From Deinandra increscens subsp. villosa (Eukaryota; Streptophyta; Magnoliopsida; Asterales; Asteraceae), in contig JBCNJP010000017.1 of NCBI GenBank assembly GCA_039602395.1, positions 9,996,871 through 10,060,870 on the forward strand: a stretch of DNA of 64,000 bases, read 5' to 3'. Shown here piece by piece: positions 1 to 12,433 of the stretch. Under the pieces are notes generated by a model that saw only the letters and a list, made by a program, of their open reading frames with translations, did no database searches and was not told the origin of the DNA. How positions within the stretch are numbered: the stretch's first letter is position 1; the number at the start of each line of letters is the position of its first letter. The translations under genes and the position numbers were made by a program.

Positions 1-757
1 TTTTGGACGTAGTTTGATGTCTTGGAAAGCTCTCACGACTTACTATACAAAACCAGAAAATACAAGCTACATTAACCTCAGTTACATGTAGTTATTTCTG
101 ATCGTTGATAAAAACTCATTTTTACAACTTAGTGAAAAAAACACATTTTTCATTATTTTCTGTCAAGATGTCGAACACAATATACCAACACCACCACCCT
201 AAAAATAACACAATAATCAATGTTCTAAAACTTAGAATGAAACAAGAAATGGGAAATGCAGACATAGGTTCCACCATGAGTGGAGTCAGATTTCAAAGAA
301 TAAACCGGTACAATATAGTTCTTTTCCTCCTTCCGTAGAGAATGATAAAATACCGTTCCCACTTTAAAAAAGAAACTAGTAATATAATTAACCGCACGTT
401 GTTTAAGGGAAATATATATTATATATACCATTGTTGCAAATAATGGAGTGATGTTCCATTAATGTGTCTGATTCCTGTATCATCTTAGTTTTCTATGGTG
501 TCCCTAGCATTTAGTTCAAAAGATATATAGTTGATTCATTTACCATCAATAATGTGTACTTTGATGGACTATGGAGCAACCAGTAATGTTGCTACTTTAT
601 AACCTTAAGATCATTGGTTCAAGCTGTAAAAACAATATCTTTGCACAAAAGTGAAGAGTAAAGTTGCTTACATCGGCCCCCACCCTGTGCAAAACGGGTG
701 TTAAATCAAACACTGAGTACGCATGTTCTTTGTTCATCTGGAACTAGTGTCCCGCAT
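1..757. repeat. Dispersed repeat, copy A (left window edge)
   Basis: This stretch is closely similar to 63281-64000 in the same orientation, with scattered substitutions and small indels. Homology begins at the first base of the window, so the repeat extends further left. No LTR termini, inverted ends or protein motifs are visible; the short open frames at 105-338 and 225-431 recur in the second copy and look non-coding. It may be part of a large retrotransposon or a dispersed repeat; the family was not recognised. Confidence 0.75.
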
Positions 758-1780
758 TAGTGAATCATGAATCGTGAATCATGAATCATGTGATATCTAC
801 GTATGCTACTAAACTTTATTCGCTCGTAATCAGCTTTCGTTTATCAAGAAATCTCTTTATATTCGTATCTAGGCCTTCGGGAGTCGCTCATCTCGGATAT
901 ACTTGTTTGGACTTGTCATGACATTGTGAGAAATCTATATATTTGTGTGATAATTATTTAATTATATATGTTCTAGCTTGTGTCACATCTATTCATACCC
1001 AACTTCTTTTGTGTCTAAAATGATGAAATTTAATACATTGCTTCAATAATTTCTGTCTCAGTCTGAAGATACATGGTGTATGTTAAGTGGGAAGTTAGTT
1101 CATTCCTTTTCATGCGAATTGGCAGACAATTGAAACATTAATTATTAAAGATATTGTTTATAACTTTATGGTAGAGTAAAAGATCGTTACATAGACATTG
1201 AAAGTTTAGCTGGGTAGCTCAGCGTGTGAACAAGCCTCCAAAAAACTACCCATTCGTCGGTTAAGCCTACCAAGTGTGTTTTCATTGTCTGTTTTGGTGA
1301 TTTAACCGCTCAAAATGTCTATTTTAATGATTTTTGTTAGACTACGATAGGACATTAGTTGTAATTATCCAATACTATAAGAAAATTAGTTGTAATTATG
1401 TCTGTAACGTGTAATTATATATATAGGGGTGTGATTAATGAGAAGGTTCACGTTTTAAGCTAATCTATTTTAACAATAAAATATATTGGTCTATAAATAT
1501 GATCTTATAATAACAAATGACTTGCATGACCTTATATCAGATGTGTCATCACATCCTAAACCTATACTTTATCATCAAATATATATTCAAATAAATTTTT
1601 ACCAGCATCGGTGTTAAGTGTATTAGTGGACATCACGTGACTAGACACAAAAGATCGATATAAGATCAATGTGAGATAAGACATTCTACACTCATAACAA
1701 TATACAAAGGGAAAATCAAATAAATGTCCGCTTATTGTACAAGCAGATTGTGCCTTGTTTTTTATCCATCAATGAAGCGC
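758..1780. other. Gene-free AT-rich sequence
   Basis: No coding potential or transposon terminus is recognised. A small direct microrepeat built from TGAATCATGAATCGTGAATC lies at about 762-790. The rest is AT-rich intergenic sequence. Confidence 0.5.
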
Positions 1781-2388
1781 AATGTACAACTGCCCAATGC
1801 TTGATTTTGTATCTGTCATTTTGAAAGAAGGTAGTTCACAGTGGTCATGGTTAGTTGGCCGTGCGCACATGCTGAGCTCCATTCTTCTTCGTCCTTTCAT
1901 CACCGTGCGGTGGAACTGTGTACCTCATCTCTTCGTACTGTTTCCATCAATCTTTGGTATTATGTACGTTACTTCGCGCCATTGTGAGAGTGGGTTCTCT
2001 GCATACGAAAATTGGCCTGCATTTGAAAATTGGTAAGCATCAAGCCTTATGCCTCATTTCTTTTCGTTTCTTGATGTTTCCCGACTCCCTTTTATTCGGT
2101 TTCTTGATGTTGCTTGGGCTGACATTTGTCTTGCGCAATCTGAGACCGTTGTGTCGTACCTGTTGCTTTGGAAATTAACGTTGAGTCGTTGAGTGCTAGC
2201 ATATTGGCTTTTTATTTCAGTCGCTATGATATTTTCCTGTCGATGTCCTTATGTGGTGAATTCATAGTTTCGTGTGTTTGCGTTTCTGCTGTGTTCCTGC
2301 TGTTATATGCTTTTGGTAACTATTGGTGTGTTGTTTATCTTCTTTTGTCTTTCTATCTTAGCTTTATACTTTTGTATGCTTTTCATAA

Positions 2389-3025
2389 ATGTTGTTTTCT
2401 GTAGCGTCTCGGATATGGACCTTTTGTTGTTTGCTTAGAAATACATGGATTGTTTATGCTTATAAGGTCATTCCTTTACTGTCTTCCTGTTTTGTTCGCT
2501 CTGTTTTCTCTCCTGTTTTATATTCGTTATTGCCTGCGTCATGCTTCCTCAATCGTCCTGTCGCGCGCGGACGTCATAAACAACCTCAGTGTAGTGGCAC
2601 TGTACCTACGGGTCCGGTTCAACATGCATACCCTTCCTCATCAGGTGCCAGTGGTGGTTTTGTATTAACGGGTTATGGTCTACCAGCAGCAACCAGGGAA
2701 CATTCACTGCACAGATCCCCTGCTACATACGCTTCTACATTGCACAATCTTTCTTCTTCTTCTTCTGTTCGGCCTTTCTTTATTGAATCATCAGTTTCTA
2801 CGTCGCATACCAGTGATGTTCCCTTTGTTTTGGAAGGTTATGTAGCGCCGCCACCTAAGCACCGTTGTGGGAGGCCACGTGGTGAGAACCTATATGCACC
2901 GCCGTCATAGCAGCGTCGCCGTGCGCGCGCACCGCACGACGATTATCGTGATTTAGACGATTGCAACCAGACCTCGGAATACTGCGGTGCGAGTTCCTGG
3001 TTAATGTACACTTTTTAATAGCACA
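2389..3025 (+). pseudogene. Helitron RepHel N-terminal fragment (decayed)
   Basis: One frame from about 2557 to 2910 encodes a Pro/Ser-rich stretch ending in a basic CGRPRG segment. After a stop it continues in the same frame with Arg-rich residues and DLDDCNQTSEYCGA. The DCNQxCEYCGA pattern is characteristic of the N-terminal region of plant Helitron helicase-like proteins (usually GDC.Q.C.YCGA.FWY). Here the second Cys of the pattern is Ser and the frame stops soon after. No HUH or helicase domain follows, so this is a 5' fragment. The upstream part, 1781-2388, has small overlapping open frames and no recognised product; it may be the fragment's leader. Helitron assignment is by motif only. 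Confidence 0.45.
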
Positions 3026-3109
3026 CTTTACATTTTGCGTTATAACATCACTTGAGGCCAACTATTTTGGATTATGTACGTAATTCGGTTCTAACCAAAG
3101 GTACACTAT

Positions 3110-3544
3110 TGTCACGGAGTAATTTTCTAACTCACGTGCGACTCTTAGTCACCGTACTAAGATAAGCTTTTCTCCAAACACGATCAACAATTCTAACAAT
3201 TAGAAGAGTAGAAGATAAGGTTGTGTACAAGAAGAACGATTAGTATTACACAAGGGAACTTACAAGAGATAGCTTCTTTACACATATGTTATGACCACAA
3301 CTTGTAAGGTGGTTTGGAAAATGACTATCACCACCTATTTATAGGGCTTCATGGACTAATCATTGGCTTTCCATACTAATCTAGATTATTCCACAATATC
3401 TATGATATTTACATGTGTTGTTCACTAGATTTATCCATGATCTTCCAAAGATATTTTCTATGATTTTTCTCATATTTTCTTGAGGAGTCTAGAATCTTTC
3501 GGAAATCTCGAGACTTAGATGGTCATATTAAATAGGTTGTGACA
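3110..3544 (-). repeat. Probable solo LTR, 435 bp
   Basis: The segment begins TGTCAC and ends GTGACA, giving TG..CA ends with a 6-bp terminal inverted repeat. It is flanked by CTAT on both sides (3106-3109 and 3545-3548), which would be a 4-bp target duplication. Read on the minus strand it contains a TATA box (CCCTATAAATAGG near 3340), which sets the likely orientation. No internal retrotransposon sequence adjoins it, so it is read as a solo LTR. The family is unknown. Confidence 0.55.
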
Positions 3545-4009
3545 CTATGACTCGGTTTAGTTTGATACATCATGCTATAGTAACCAAAGTGATCAATTTT
3601 AATTTTAAAATTTTTATTTAAACAGTAAATTTGAATCATTAACCGCTCTCTAACTAAACCCATGAAAATGATGAAAAATAACCTATCATTAAAAAATATC
3701 TATGGATGGTGGTTGTTAAATTAATGCAATAGATTAGATGTCACATGCAACACCTTTTCTCTTCTTCCTTCCTGATTGTGATTAACCTACGTACACTTCC
3801 TTTCATCTTTAAAATCGACCTCAATTTCTCCATCTCACAACTCTTTTTTCTTCATGTGACCGATCCTTCGCTTTCTTTACACTGTTATCACACTTAATTT
3901 TCTAATTTCCTTTCTTCCTACCCAAGCTATTATAAGTAGTTCTTGAATTCAAGGCCACCACTTCAACACCACCTAGCTACATATATCCTCTTAATTCTTT
4001 GCCAATAGT
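3545..4009 (+). promoter_or_regulatory. Upstream and 5' leader region of the ABCG gene
   Basis: A TATA-like TATTATAAG lies at about 3928-3936, roughly 75-80 bp before the ATG at 4010. The stretch between them is C/T- and A-rich, as in plant leaders. A pyrimidine-rich tract rich in CTTC and TTTC runs from about 3750 to 3910. The solo LTR ending at 3544 limits the ancestral promoter on the left to about 460 bp unless elements lie beyond it. The transcription start is not determinable from sequence alone. Confidence 0.45.
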
Positions 4010-7000
4010 ATGGAGAACACCACAATTCATGCTACAAATGGCACTAGCCGTGGCGATGAAATGCGATCACCGGATCAAACCCAATCGCCACCATCCCGAT
4101 TATCCTTTGTTCATCAATCGTCACGTCCAATAACGCTCAGGGTATATGCATTATCACATCTAAATATATAGCTCTTACTTACTAATCTCACATCCTCGTA
4201 AAAGACTGTCTAAGTTTGTGCAGACAGCCGTTTAACTTTGACTTTTTCAAACTTTACTAATGGTTGATTCAGAGTTTATATTGCCCTTTATAAAAATCGG
4301 CTAATTTTAAAGGTGTCAAACAACCGTCTGGTACAACTTCAAATGGTCATATGAGCCCTTGATGCATGGGTGTAGGTTTAGTAACACACAAATTTAATTA
4401 TATGACTCACAAAAGGTTGTTGTTATTCCTATATATTATGTTAGGTAGTTTTGGATGACCGTCTAAACGTTAAAAGTTAGACGGTCACCCAGAACGCCAA
4501 TCTGAATTTTGACATATAATTTATTGCAGTTTGAAGATTTGGCGTACGCTATCAAATCACAATCCGGAGAAGACAACAACAATAATCTAGGTTCGTCTTC
4601 GATAACAAACATGACTCGAACCCTTCTCAATGGAGTCAGTGGTGTAGTCCGCCCCGGAGAGATGCTAGCCATGCTAGGCCCCTCCGGGAGCGGAAAGACC
4701 ACCTTACTAACCGCCCTCGCGGGTAGACTACCCGGGAAGGTCTTAGGCAGCATAACCTACAGCGGCCAACCGTTCACCAGCTCAATGAAACGAAAAACCG
4801 GTTTCGTGGCCCAAGACGACGTCTTATACCCGCACCTAACCGTCATCGAAACCCTATCCTACGCGGCCCTTTTACGACTCCCGAAAACCCTAACCCGAGA
4901 CGAGAAACTACAACAAGCCGAAATCATCGTAACCGAACTCGGACTAACCTCGTGCCGCGATAGCATTATCGGCGGGCCGCTCATCCGGGGCGTGTCGGGT
5001 GGGGAGCGGAAACGGGTTAGTATCGGGCAAGAAATGTTGGTGAACCCGAGTTTGTTGTTGTTGGATGAGCCGACTTCGGGGCTCGACTCGACCACGGCTC
5101 TACGGATAATGGGGACGTTGAAGGGTCTGGCTCGAGGGGGGAGGACTAGTGTGGTGACCACAATCCATCAGCCATCTAGTAGGTTATATTGGATGTTTGA
5201 TAAGGTGGTGGTGTTATCGGATGGGTGCCCGATTTATAGTGGGCATACGGGTCAAGTAATGCAGTATTTCAGGTCGATTGGGCATGTACCCGGGTTTAAC
5301 TTCGTCAACCCGGCTGATTTTCTTCTTGATCTTGCAAATGGTGAGCTAGATTTACTAATGTTTTAATAAATTTAGGCTGTGTTTTGCGCACTAGCTAAAA
5401 AGCTAGCTGCTAGCTGATAAGCTAGCTACTAGCTTATAAGCTAGCTGATAAGCTAGCTGAGATATAACGTTTGGTAAAAACTAGCTGAAAAATATAAAAT
5501 GATATAAAAGTACATGTCATAAATGTAAATAAAGAAACTTATTTATAAGTTAGGGAATGGTAAACTGGAAATATTATAAAAGTTAGCTTTTTTACGTTAC
5601 CAAACGGGGCTTTAAAAAAAAACTAGCTTTTTTAAAAAAAACCCTGTTTGGTACGTCAAAAAGCTAGCTTATAAGCTAGCTTATGGCGCCAAACACAGCC
5701 TTAAAAAAATATCCAAACTAACATGCATATTTTTATGTTAATTAGTGAGATGGCCACGTGATGTTACGAGAAACACAACACAATAAAATACAATGGTAAA
5801 ACGGTTTAACAGAGTATCATATAATTTATAAGTTTATATTTATATAAAATAAAAATAATTTTCGAAATTTAGTTAAAGATTGTTATATCATCATATATCT
5901 AAATTAATTTCGCTTTTAGTTGTTTAATCGGCTGCTTTTTTTTGTATTTATTAACATAATGTTCAAAACCATTTTTTTCTTCTTAAACTCTTAATTTTTA
6001 AGTAAAAAACAACTTTGTCTTTTTAAAATGTATTTTTTAACAATTATTTAGAATGTATTATAATATAGTATAGATTAGATTAATTAATATGTTGAAAGTA
6101 TAATAATAGCAATATTATTATCTCTTGTATATATCGTATCAATCTATGATCATTACAAAAATCAATTTTCTTTATCGATACTTCTATACTACATTATAAT
6201 TCTTATACTACACTATAATATATTGGAATTAGAATAAAATTGTTATATTTTATATTAATTTACAAGTGTTTAAGGGAGTCATTTTTCTTTCTTGATTATG
6301 TGATTAAATACGAAAAAATAAATGAATAAACAATTAATATTTAATTATCTAAACAATCAATTTTCTATTTAATGGAATTCTTTAAATCGATATTATTTTG
6401 TATGATGTCGTATTTATTTTGTTTCATTAAACTTAATCCATATGATATTTTACTAATTAATTATTCAAACGTTTATCAATATCTTTTTTTCGTCGCATCG
6501 TAGGCACTCCCCTATTCATTGAAAAGGTTTTTAATTTTCCTTAGGAATCAAAGAGATGAAACTATTACACAATAATTTATCTAAAGTATCTTTATTGTTC
6601 CATTGTAACATAATCAAGAAAATAAAACAAATCACTAAATCTGAACATCTAAAATACAGATGAGTCTCCTACTACTAGAAACCAAGATCAAGATCATGAA
6701 GGAAGATTGGACTACATCAAAGATCGAAACTCAATCAAACAGTTTCTAATATCATCATACAAAAATAACCTCCAACATCTCGTTAAACACGATATTCATG
6801 ATCGACATGTCCAAGACACAACTCCGTCGATTCAAGGGACATCACGCTCACAAAGTAAGATTAATAGAACATCAATACATATCTTGGTCACTTTCATCAT
6901 TTCAGTATTCACATCAGATGTTATTTACATTAAAATGGGGGAGGTTTGTTGGTATTTTAGTGTAATTAAGGTTACGTATGACTTCAAACAAGACTGCAGC

Positions 7001-8372
7001 TTGTTTGAATGTCATCGGGACTAACAAGGGTTCGGGGGCAGCGCCTCCGAGAAGCGGGGTCCAAGGGGCGGCAGCCCCTAGCTGGGGTTATTCCTTCATT
7101 AAAAATGCATCAGATTTTCTGTTCGGAAAATAGCATTAACTAAATTAGAGGGACTGAAATTGTCAATTTTAGAAGTTAAATTCAGTTATCGAATTCGATA
7201 ACCTAATATACGCTCCTCTAGGATCTGGGCGTTCTAACTCTGAAATTTCACGATTTCAGAAAACCCTCTCAATTAACAGCGATCATAATCCATTCAGAAA
7301 TCTTGTCGAATCAATCTGATTTTATCCGGTCATTCAATTGGTATACACTCCAATTTGTTTGATCTGAAAGTGTTTCTCACACGACTTCAGATTATCCAAG
7401 AAAACCAGAAATTTCAAATTTCCCAACAGATGTCTCACAAGATTTAAGCTGTGTTAAAAGGCATCTCGTACCATGAAGTTAACGCGAAGTGGTCCGAAAA
7501 TGTAAATGCAGGATGTGACAAGCAATGGACCACAAGTTGGTGGATGCAATTTAAAGTGTTGTTGAAGAGGAGTCTTAGAGAGAGAAGACATGAATCCTAT
7601 TCGAGATTAAGGATCTTTCAAGTGATGTCTGTTTCAATTCTATCAGGGCTTTTGTGGTGGCACTCAGATTTGTCACATTTGCAAGATCAGGTACCGTAAA
7701 CACTGTCTTTTGTTGTTGTCATAAATTGACATCTCCTTAAAAAACACGGTAGTACGTATATGATATTTTGTTAATTAGTAGATCGGATATATTAATTAGC
7801 ATATGTGAATTAAAAAGTAAGCCTGGTATTAATTTAATTATGAGCAAATTGCTAAAGAATAAATAAATAAAATAATAATGATCTAACAAACCAAAGAATA
7901 AAACTATGGAAGTACGGAGGAAGTGAGGAATCCCCCAAAAGTTCAATTTTATACCAAAGAATAAAAATCCTATATTTGTAGAACCTAAGACATGAACATT
8001 CTACCTAACGTAAATGTGGCTAGTGGCTACTAGTTAGACACTCTCTTATACATACGTTAGGAAGTCGATCTATTTAAATGTAAATAGAGTTTAATTTAGA
8101 CATAAATGCCCTTCATTTTAACTATTAATTTTGGACGGATATTTAAAGATGACCAAAATTAAGAAAAAAAATTAAAGGTGAGACCCTTAAATCGAATATT
8201 TTTTAAATTAGACTAAATTGAGAAAACTGATAGACTAAAAATAAAGTTAACTCATATTTTTATTACATCTTTGTTTTTGTTGTATCAGTCCTTCATCTTT
8301 TAATACATATTCTTTTTACCTTTCAATACACAGAAAATGTTTATTAGTTTAAATAGAATTACCTACTAAATA

Positions 8373-8404
<32 letters not shown>

Positions 8405-10849
8405 TCTAAAGTTTCATTAATAATAAAAACATTAAATTAAAAGTAAAGAAAACCCCTTTATAAAAATTACATAAAAAACATATCACTTAAATTTAAGGAT
8501 TATTGTATATATTTTAATAATCTCAGCGATTGCCTATTGACCGATAATAATATCACATTTTTATTCCCTACAATAAACCTAACTTTTTTACTATTAGAAA
8601 TAACAAACCTCCGTTAGAAAACTTAACATTCGTTAAAAAAAGGTTAATTTTTTGATGGTTGGACATCATACATGGCGTCTAATTATGTGGTATGTTTTTT
8701 ATGCTCTGAAGAAAAGTTTTTAGAAAACAACCATCTAAACACAACATTCTTCTACAACCTGATTACAAATCTTTCTTCACAACATCAAAACATACAAAAA
8801 TCCTTAAAAAATCTATGTGTTTGAACCCATTTATAAAAAACACGCCATATAAGACACTACTATGATGTCCAGTCATTAAAAAATGAACCTTTTTTAATGG
8901 AGGTTAATTTTTTTTAACAGGGATTTAATTTGTTATTTTTCAATAGTTAAAAAGTTTTGGTTATTGTAGGGAAAAATATATGTGAGATTATCATCGGCTA
9001 ATAACAAATAATTGAGGTTATTAAAATCCAATAATCCAAATTTTAAACCAAGTACGTATGTTTTTATATAATTTTTTTCACTTTTTAACTGTTTTTTTTA
9101 ATAAGAAAACTTTTATAAGTCTAATCATGAAACTTTTTAAGAAAAAAGTATTAAAGTATGATATTTCATGATATTAAATATTATAATTACTATTATTAAA
9201 TATTATTATTATATACTCTTTTGTTGAAAAACAATTTAAATTTCAATAGATAATAATCTGTTCACATATATAACATTTAATTTGTGTGTTCATTAAAGGG
9301 CGGTTGATCATATATATATATCACTAGTTAAAGTTAAGTATACATGCATAAAGTACGTTCTTATGGTATGGGTAAAATAATATGTTTGGATGCTGATTAG
9401 TGATTTCTTTATTAACAAGTTTTGATGCTAGTGATTTCGATTTTATAGCAAGCAAGTTTAGGTATTAAGGCTAACTTTCATTAATTTTTCTTTTGAATTA
9501 CTATGAAATATCGATTAACAACTAGAGGAATTGTTTATGTAATTATGTAATGTAAAGACTATATATATATTTTAAATTGTATGGGTCTTAATTTAAGTTT
9601 ACAACAATAGTCCTTGGTTTATTTTGTATTTTACTGTTTTTAGTTAACTACAAAATTGGTCCCTCGGTTTATTTTTATAAGTTTTAGTATCTTTGAACTC
9701 CAAAAATGGTCTTTTTGTTATTTCATGATAATTTAACAAAAAAAAGTAATAAAATTTAGCCTTAATATCCAAACTCGTTACAAAATTTAAAATACAAGCC
9801 CTAACCCTATTACTAAAAAAAGTTAATACCTAAACTTGTTGTTTTCTTTAAACTATAAGGACTATTTATGTCATTAATTGGCTAATTGCTAACGTGGGAC
9901 TAATCCGACCATTTGATATAGATTATCTCATCTTTTGGTTGGAAGTTTTGGGTTTAAATAATTAAATGTTAAAATCTATCTTGTTAACTCTAATTATTAT
10001 TTTTTATAAGAAATCCTCTGAAAACAAACATGCAAAGAGTTGGTCAAGTTTGTTACGAGTACAAACCTATTTCAAAAGACACAAACCTCCCACAATGCTA
10101 TATATAGTATACTAGTTCATTTTTCACAATTTTTACTCTTATCAAAACAAGAAACAAAGTTACAAAACTTACAAGACTTTAAACTACATTCAATATTGCA
10201 GGTGGGACTTCTCTTCTTCTTTTCAATCTTTTGGGGCTTTTACCCGCTATCCAACGCCATATTCACTTTCCCTCAAGAACGGCCCATGTTAACAAGAGAA
10301 CATTCATCAGGAATGTATCGACTCTCCTCATATTACTTCGCGAGAATGGCAGGAGATTTACCAATGGAACTAGTCCTCCCAACCATATTCGTGACCGTTA
10401 CATATTGGATGGGCGGCCTCAAACCTTCATTTGTCGCATACACGCTAACAGTTGTAATCGTTCTTTTCAACGTGCTCGTTTCACAAGGACTTGGGCTCGC
10501 CCTAGGCGCCCTACTAGACCTCAAACAAGCAACCACCTTATCATCTGTGATCATGCTAGTGTTCTTGCTCGCGGGTGGTTACTATGTTCAAGTGATTCCG
10601 CCATTCATCTCATGGTTGAAGTACATCTCATTCAGCCATTATTGTTACAAGCTTTTAATTGAAGTACAATACACACATAATGAGGTTTATGAGTGTGGGA
10701 TGGGTGTTCATTGTAGGGTTTTTGATTTTTCTGGAATCAAGTATTTGAGTAAGGGTGATTTATGGTGGGATGTAGCTGCTTTGGGTGTCATGTTAATTGG
10801 GTACAGGGTTATTGCCTATGTTGCATTGAGGATGATGAAGTTTCATTAG
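4010..10849 (+). CDS. ABCG21-like: ABCG half-size transporter, ABCG21-like (five exons)
   Basis: Exons were placed by GT..AG and phase: 4010-4141, 4530-5340, 6660-6854, 7449-7690, 10202-10849. Together they make 2028 nt, 675 residues plus stop, the usual length of plant ABCG half-transporters. The nucleotide-binding domain comes first: Walker A GPSGSGKT near residue 94, Q-loop 139, signature VSGGE near 199, Walker B LLLLDEP near 219, switch His 257. The C-terminal half has about six membrane segments, with GLLWWHS and GLLFFFSIFWGFYP. This NBD-then-TMD order is the ABCG hallmark; such proteins dimerise and export lipids or hormones. Blocks such as PLIRGVSGGERKRVS and NPADFLLDLAN fit the ABCG21/14/25 clade, which includes cytokinin and ABA carriers; the substrate here is not predictable. 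Exon 3 (linker, GRLDYIKDRNS) and the exon 4 acceptor (TTTAAG) are the least certain joins. No internal stop is seen, so it looks functional. Confidence 0.9.
5375..5700. mobile_element. Tourist-like (PIF/Harbinger) MITE in ABCG intron 2
   Basis: A 326-bp element starts GGCTGTGTTTTGCGC and ends GGCGCCAAACACAGCC, imperfect terminal inverted repeats of about 16 bp. TTA flanks both sides (5372-5374 and 5701-5703), the target duplication expected for PIF/Harbinger. The interior is made of AGCTAGCT and CTAGCTTATAAG palindromic runs that could fold extensively. It has no coding capacity. It lies wholly inside intron 2 and leaves splice sites intact. Confidence 0.8.
6917..7433 (+). mobile_element. LTR with attached polypurine tract in ABCG intron 3
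   Basis: A Copia-style LTR runs from TGTTGG (6947) to CCAACA (7428), 482 bp. Its GC-rich interior block (about 7030-7085, GGGGCGGCAGCCCC type) resembles SIRE/Maximus LTRs. Immediately before it is a polypurine tract (AATGGGGGAGG, 6934-6944), normally found just upstream of a 3' LTR. GATGT occurs at 6917-6921 and again at 7429-7433, directly after the LTR, as if only the tract plus LTR had been inserted. The exon 4 acceptor lies 15 bp further on. No internal coding sequence is left. Confidence 0.6.
8372..8397. repeat. (AT)n microsatellite in ABCG intron 4
   Basis: An uninterrupted run of alternating A and T of about 26 bp lies in the large fourth intron (7691-10201). The sequence around it is AT-rich and non-coding. 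Confidence 0.9.
8497..9037. mobile_element. Foldback (long inverted-repeat) element in ABCG intron 4
   Basis: The two halves are reverse complements along most of their length. GGATTATTG at the left pairs with CAATAATCC at the right; the CCGATAATAATATCACA and GTTAGAAAACTT blocks of the left arm have counterparts on the right (for example TGTGAGATTATCATCGGC and GGAGGTTAATTTTTTTTAAC). AAATTTA precedes and AAATTTT follows, a possible imperfect target duplication. The transcript of this intron would form a long hairpin of roughly 200 bp per arm. No open frame. The superfamily is unassigned, Mutator-like at best. Confidence 0.65.
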
Positions 10850-11100
10850 CAATTTCATGAGGTCTTGAAATGTATTTTGGTATTATTATTGTAATCTGTT
10901 ATGTAATAAGGAAATAAATAAGATGTGCTAGTGAAATGGGTCATGGTTAGTTATCCAAAAGGGATAACTCAATGACAGTTAGCAACGGTTATGTTTAAAG
11001 GGTGTGCTAACTATCTTCACATCATTTCATTAAGTATGTATGTAATGTGTAAACAACAAAAAGTGGTCTTGATGTAATACACCACTTTGTTTTATTATCT
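10850..11100 (+). terminator. 3' UTR and poly(A) signal of the ABCG gene
   Basis: An AATAAA signal is at 10913-10918, 64 bp after the stop, preceded by T-rich sequence and TTGTAATCTGTTATGTAAT. A second T-rich segment (TTTTATTATC) follows near 11090. The exact cleavage site cannot be fixed by eye. Confidence 0.55.
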
Positions 11101-12243
11101 TTCTATGTAACGAGTCATTTTGAATATCTATTAGACATTTATGTGACTAAGTTTCTATGGTGATGTTAATAAGTTTAGTCTATTTAAAATCATTCCTGAA
11201 TTTTGAGGGACCAAACTGATCAATTGCTGAAAGTGGTTAAGAAGGGGTAAAAGATAGCATTGTTGAATTTTGTAGTCATCAGACATTAACAAGGGCTCGG
11301 TGTACACGGTTCGGTTCGGTTCAGTTTTTAGCTCTAACTGCAATCGAAACCGAAAACTTTTAGTTTATTGATTCCGGCTGTGAAAGTCTCTCCAGATGAG
11401 TTCTTGCTTGCGATGGGGAGTATGTGTTCTTAGGATACCTCGATGCTAGAAGAAAAAAAGTTCCCTTATAGTGGGAGTAGAAAGAGATAGAGGATGATTT
11501 AGGGGTGATTTTAGCCATGACTAATGTGTTGGAGCTCAAGGGAGGTTCACCGGGCCTTTAAGTTAAGTGAAGAGAAGGGCGCTACAAATAGTAGTGAAGA
11601 AGGATTACAAAGGGTACAAATGCTAAAGAGTAAGGAAGATGAAGGACAATTTGAGCCATTAAGTGGGAGATTTTTGTGTGTGGAGGTTGCAAACTTAGGG
11701 TCTACTTTATGGGAAAATTTACAATTGGTTCAGAGACTATTAGATTACTAAGATCTTGTTACCTAAATTGAATTGGTTAAACCCTAAACCTTTAGTCTAT
11801 AAGTACTTGACTTTTTTACTTGTAATTGCTTTAGCTCAAACAATATAAACCTTAGTTGCAAAGTTGATGTATATCAGTTTAAATCGAACAACTATAAATA
11901 GTGTTGCGTTTTCGTTTTTATAGCGAGAGTATGTGTATGTTCATTGGTTTTGATGAATTGCTATCCGGATGATTTCTTAACAGTTAGAAGGTAAGAAGTA
12001 GGTTCGGGACTAGGTTCGTTCCTAGGTTCAGGACTAGCCTTAGGTCTAGGCTCAGGTCTAGTTTGGAAAATAGGTTCATGACAAGGTTCATGTTCTAGGC
12101 TTGTGTGACATTTGTTAACTATTCATATTGTAACCCGAACCGTTTTCATAATTCATGTAATTTCAATCAAGCAATAAACGTGGGAATTCTTGATATTTTT
12201 TTTTTCTTGTTTCATTATACATGTAACATGCACGAATATTCAT
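11101..12243. other. Gene-free sequence with short imperfect repeats
   Basis: No recognisable gene. A GGTTCGGTTCGGTTCAG stretch at about 11309-11325 resembles worn hAT-MITE sequence. A 75-codon open frame (11524-11751) matches no family known to me. From about 11999 to 12095 there is an imperfect minisatellite of AGGTTCRGGACTAG and AGGTCTAGG units. Nothing else is seen. Confidence 0.4.
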
Positions 12244-12433
12244 GCTAAATCATTGTCTCATATACTAGATACTACTTTTGTGTATTTGCAATTTCTTTTA
12301 CAAAAAATAAATAAAAATATTTTTCTGAAATATACTTTGCTAAATCAATGTCTCATATACTAGATACTAATTTTGTGTATTTGCAAATTCTTTTACAAAA
12401 AATAAATAAAAATATTTTTCTGGAATATACTTT
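12244..12433. repeat. 95-bp tandem duplication
   Basis: Two adjacent copies (12244-12338 and 12339-12433) differ at only a few positions. Both contain TCTCATATACTAGATACTA followed by TTTTGTGTATTTGC and an A-rich run. The second copy ends in CTGGAATATAC where the first has CTGAAATATAC. It is non-coding. Confidence 0.9.

Noticed and set aside
1205..1275. tRNA-like text (GGGTAGCTCAGCGTGTGAACAAG)
   Set aside because: It resembles the D-arm of a tRNA, but no acceptor stem, anticodon arm or T-arm (GGTTCRA) can be placed at the right distances.
6707..7024. 105-codon open frame as a separate gene
   Set aside because: Its first half is exon 3 of the ABCG gene; the rest runs through intron sequence into the LTR fragment. 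It has no ATG of its own.
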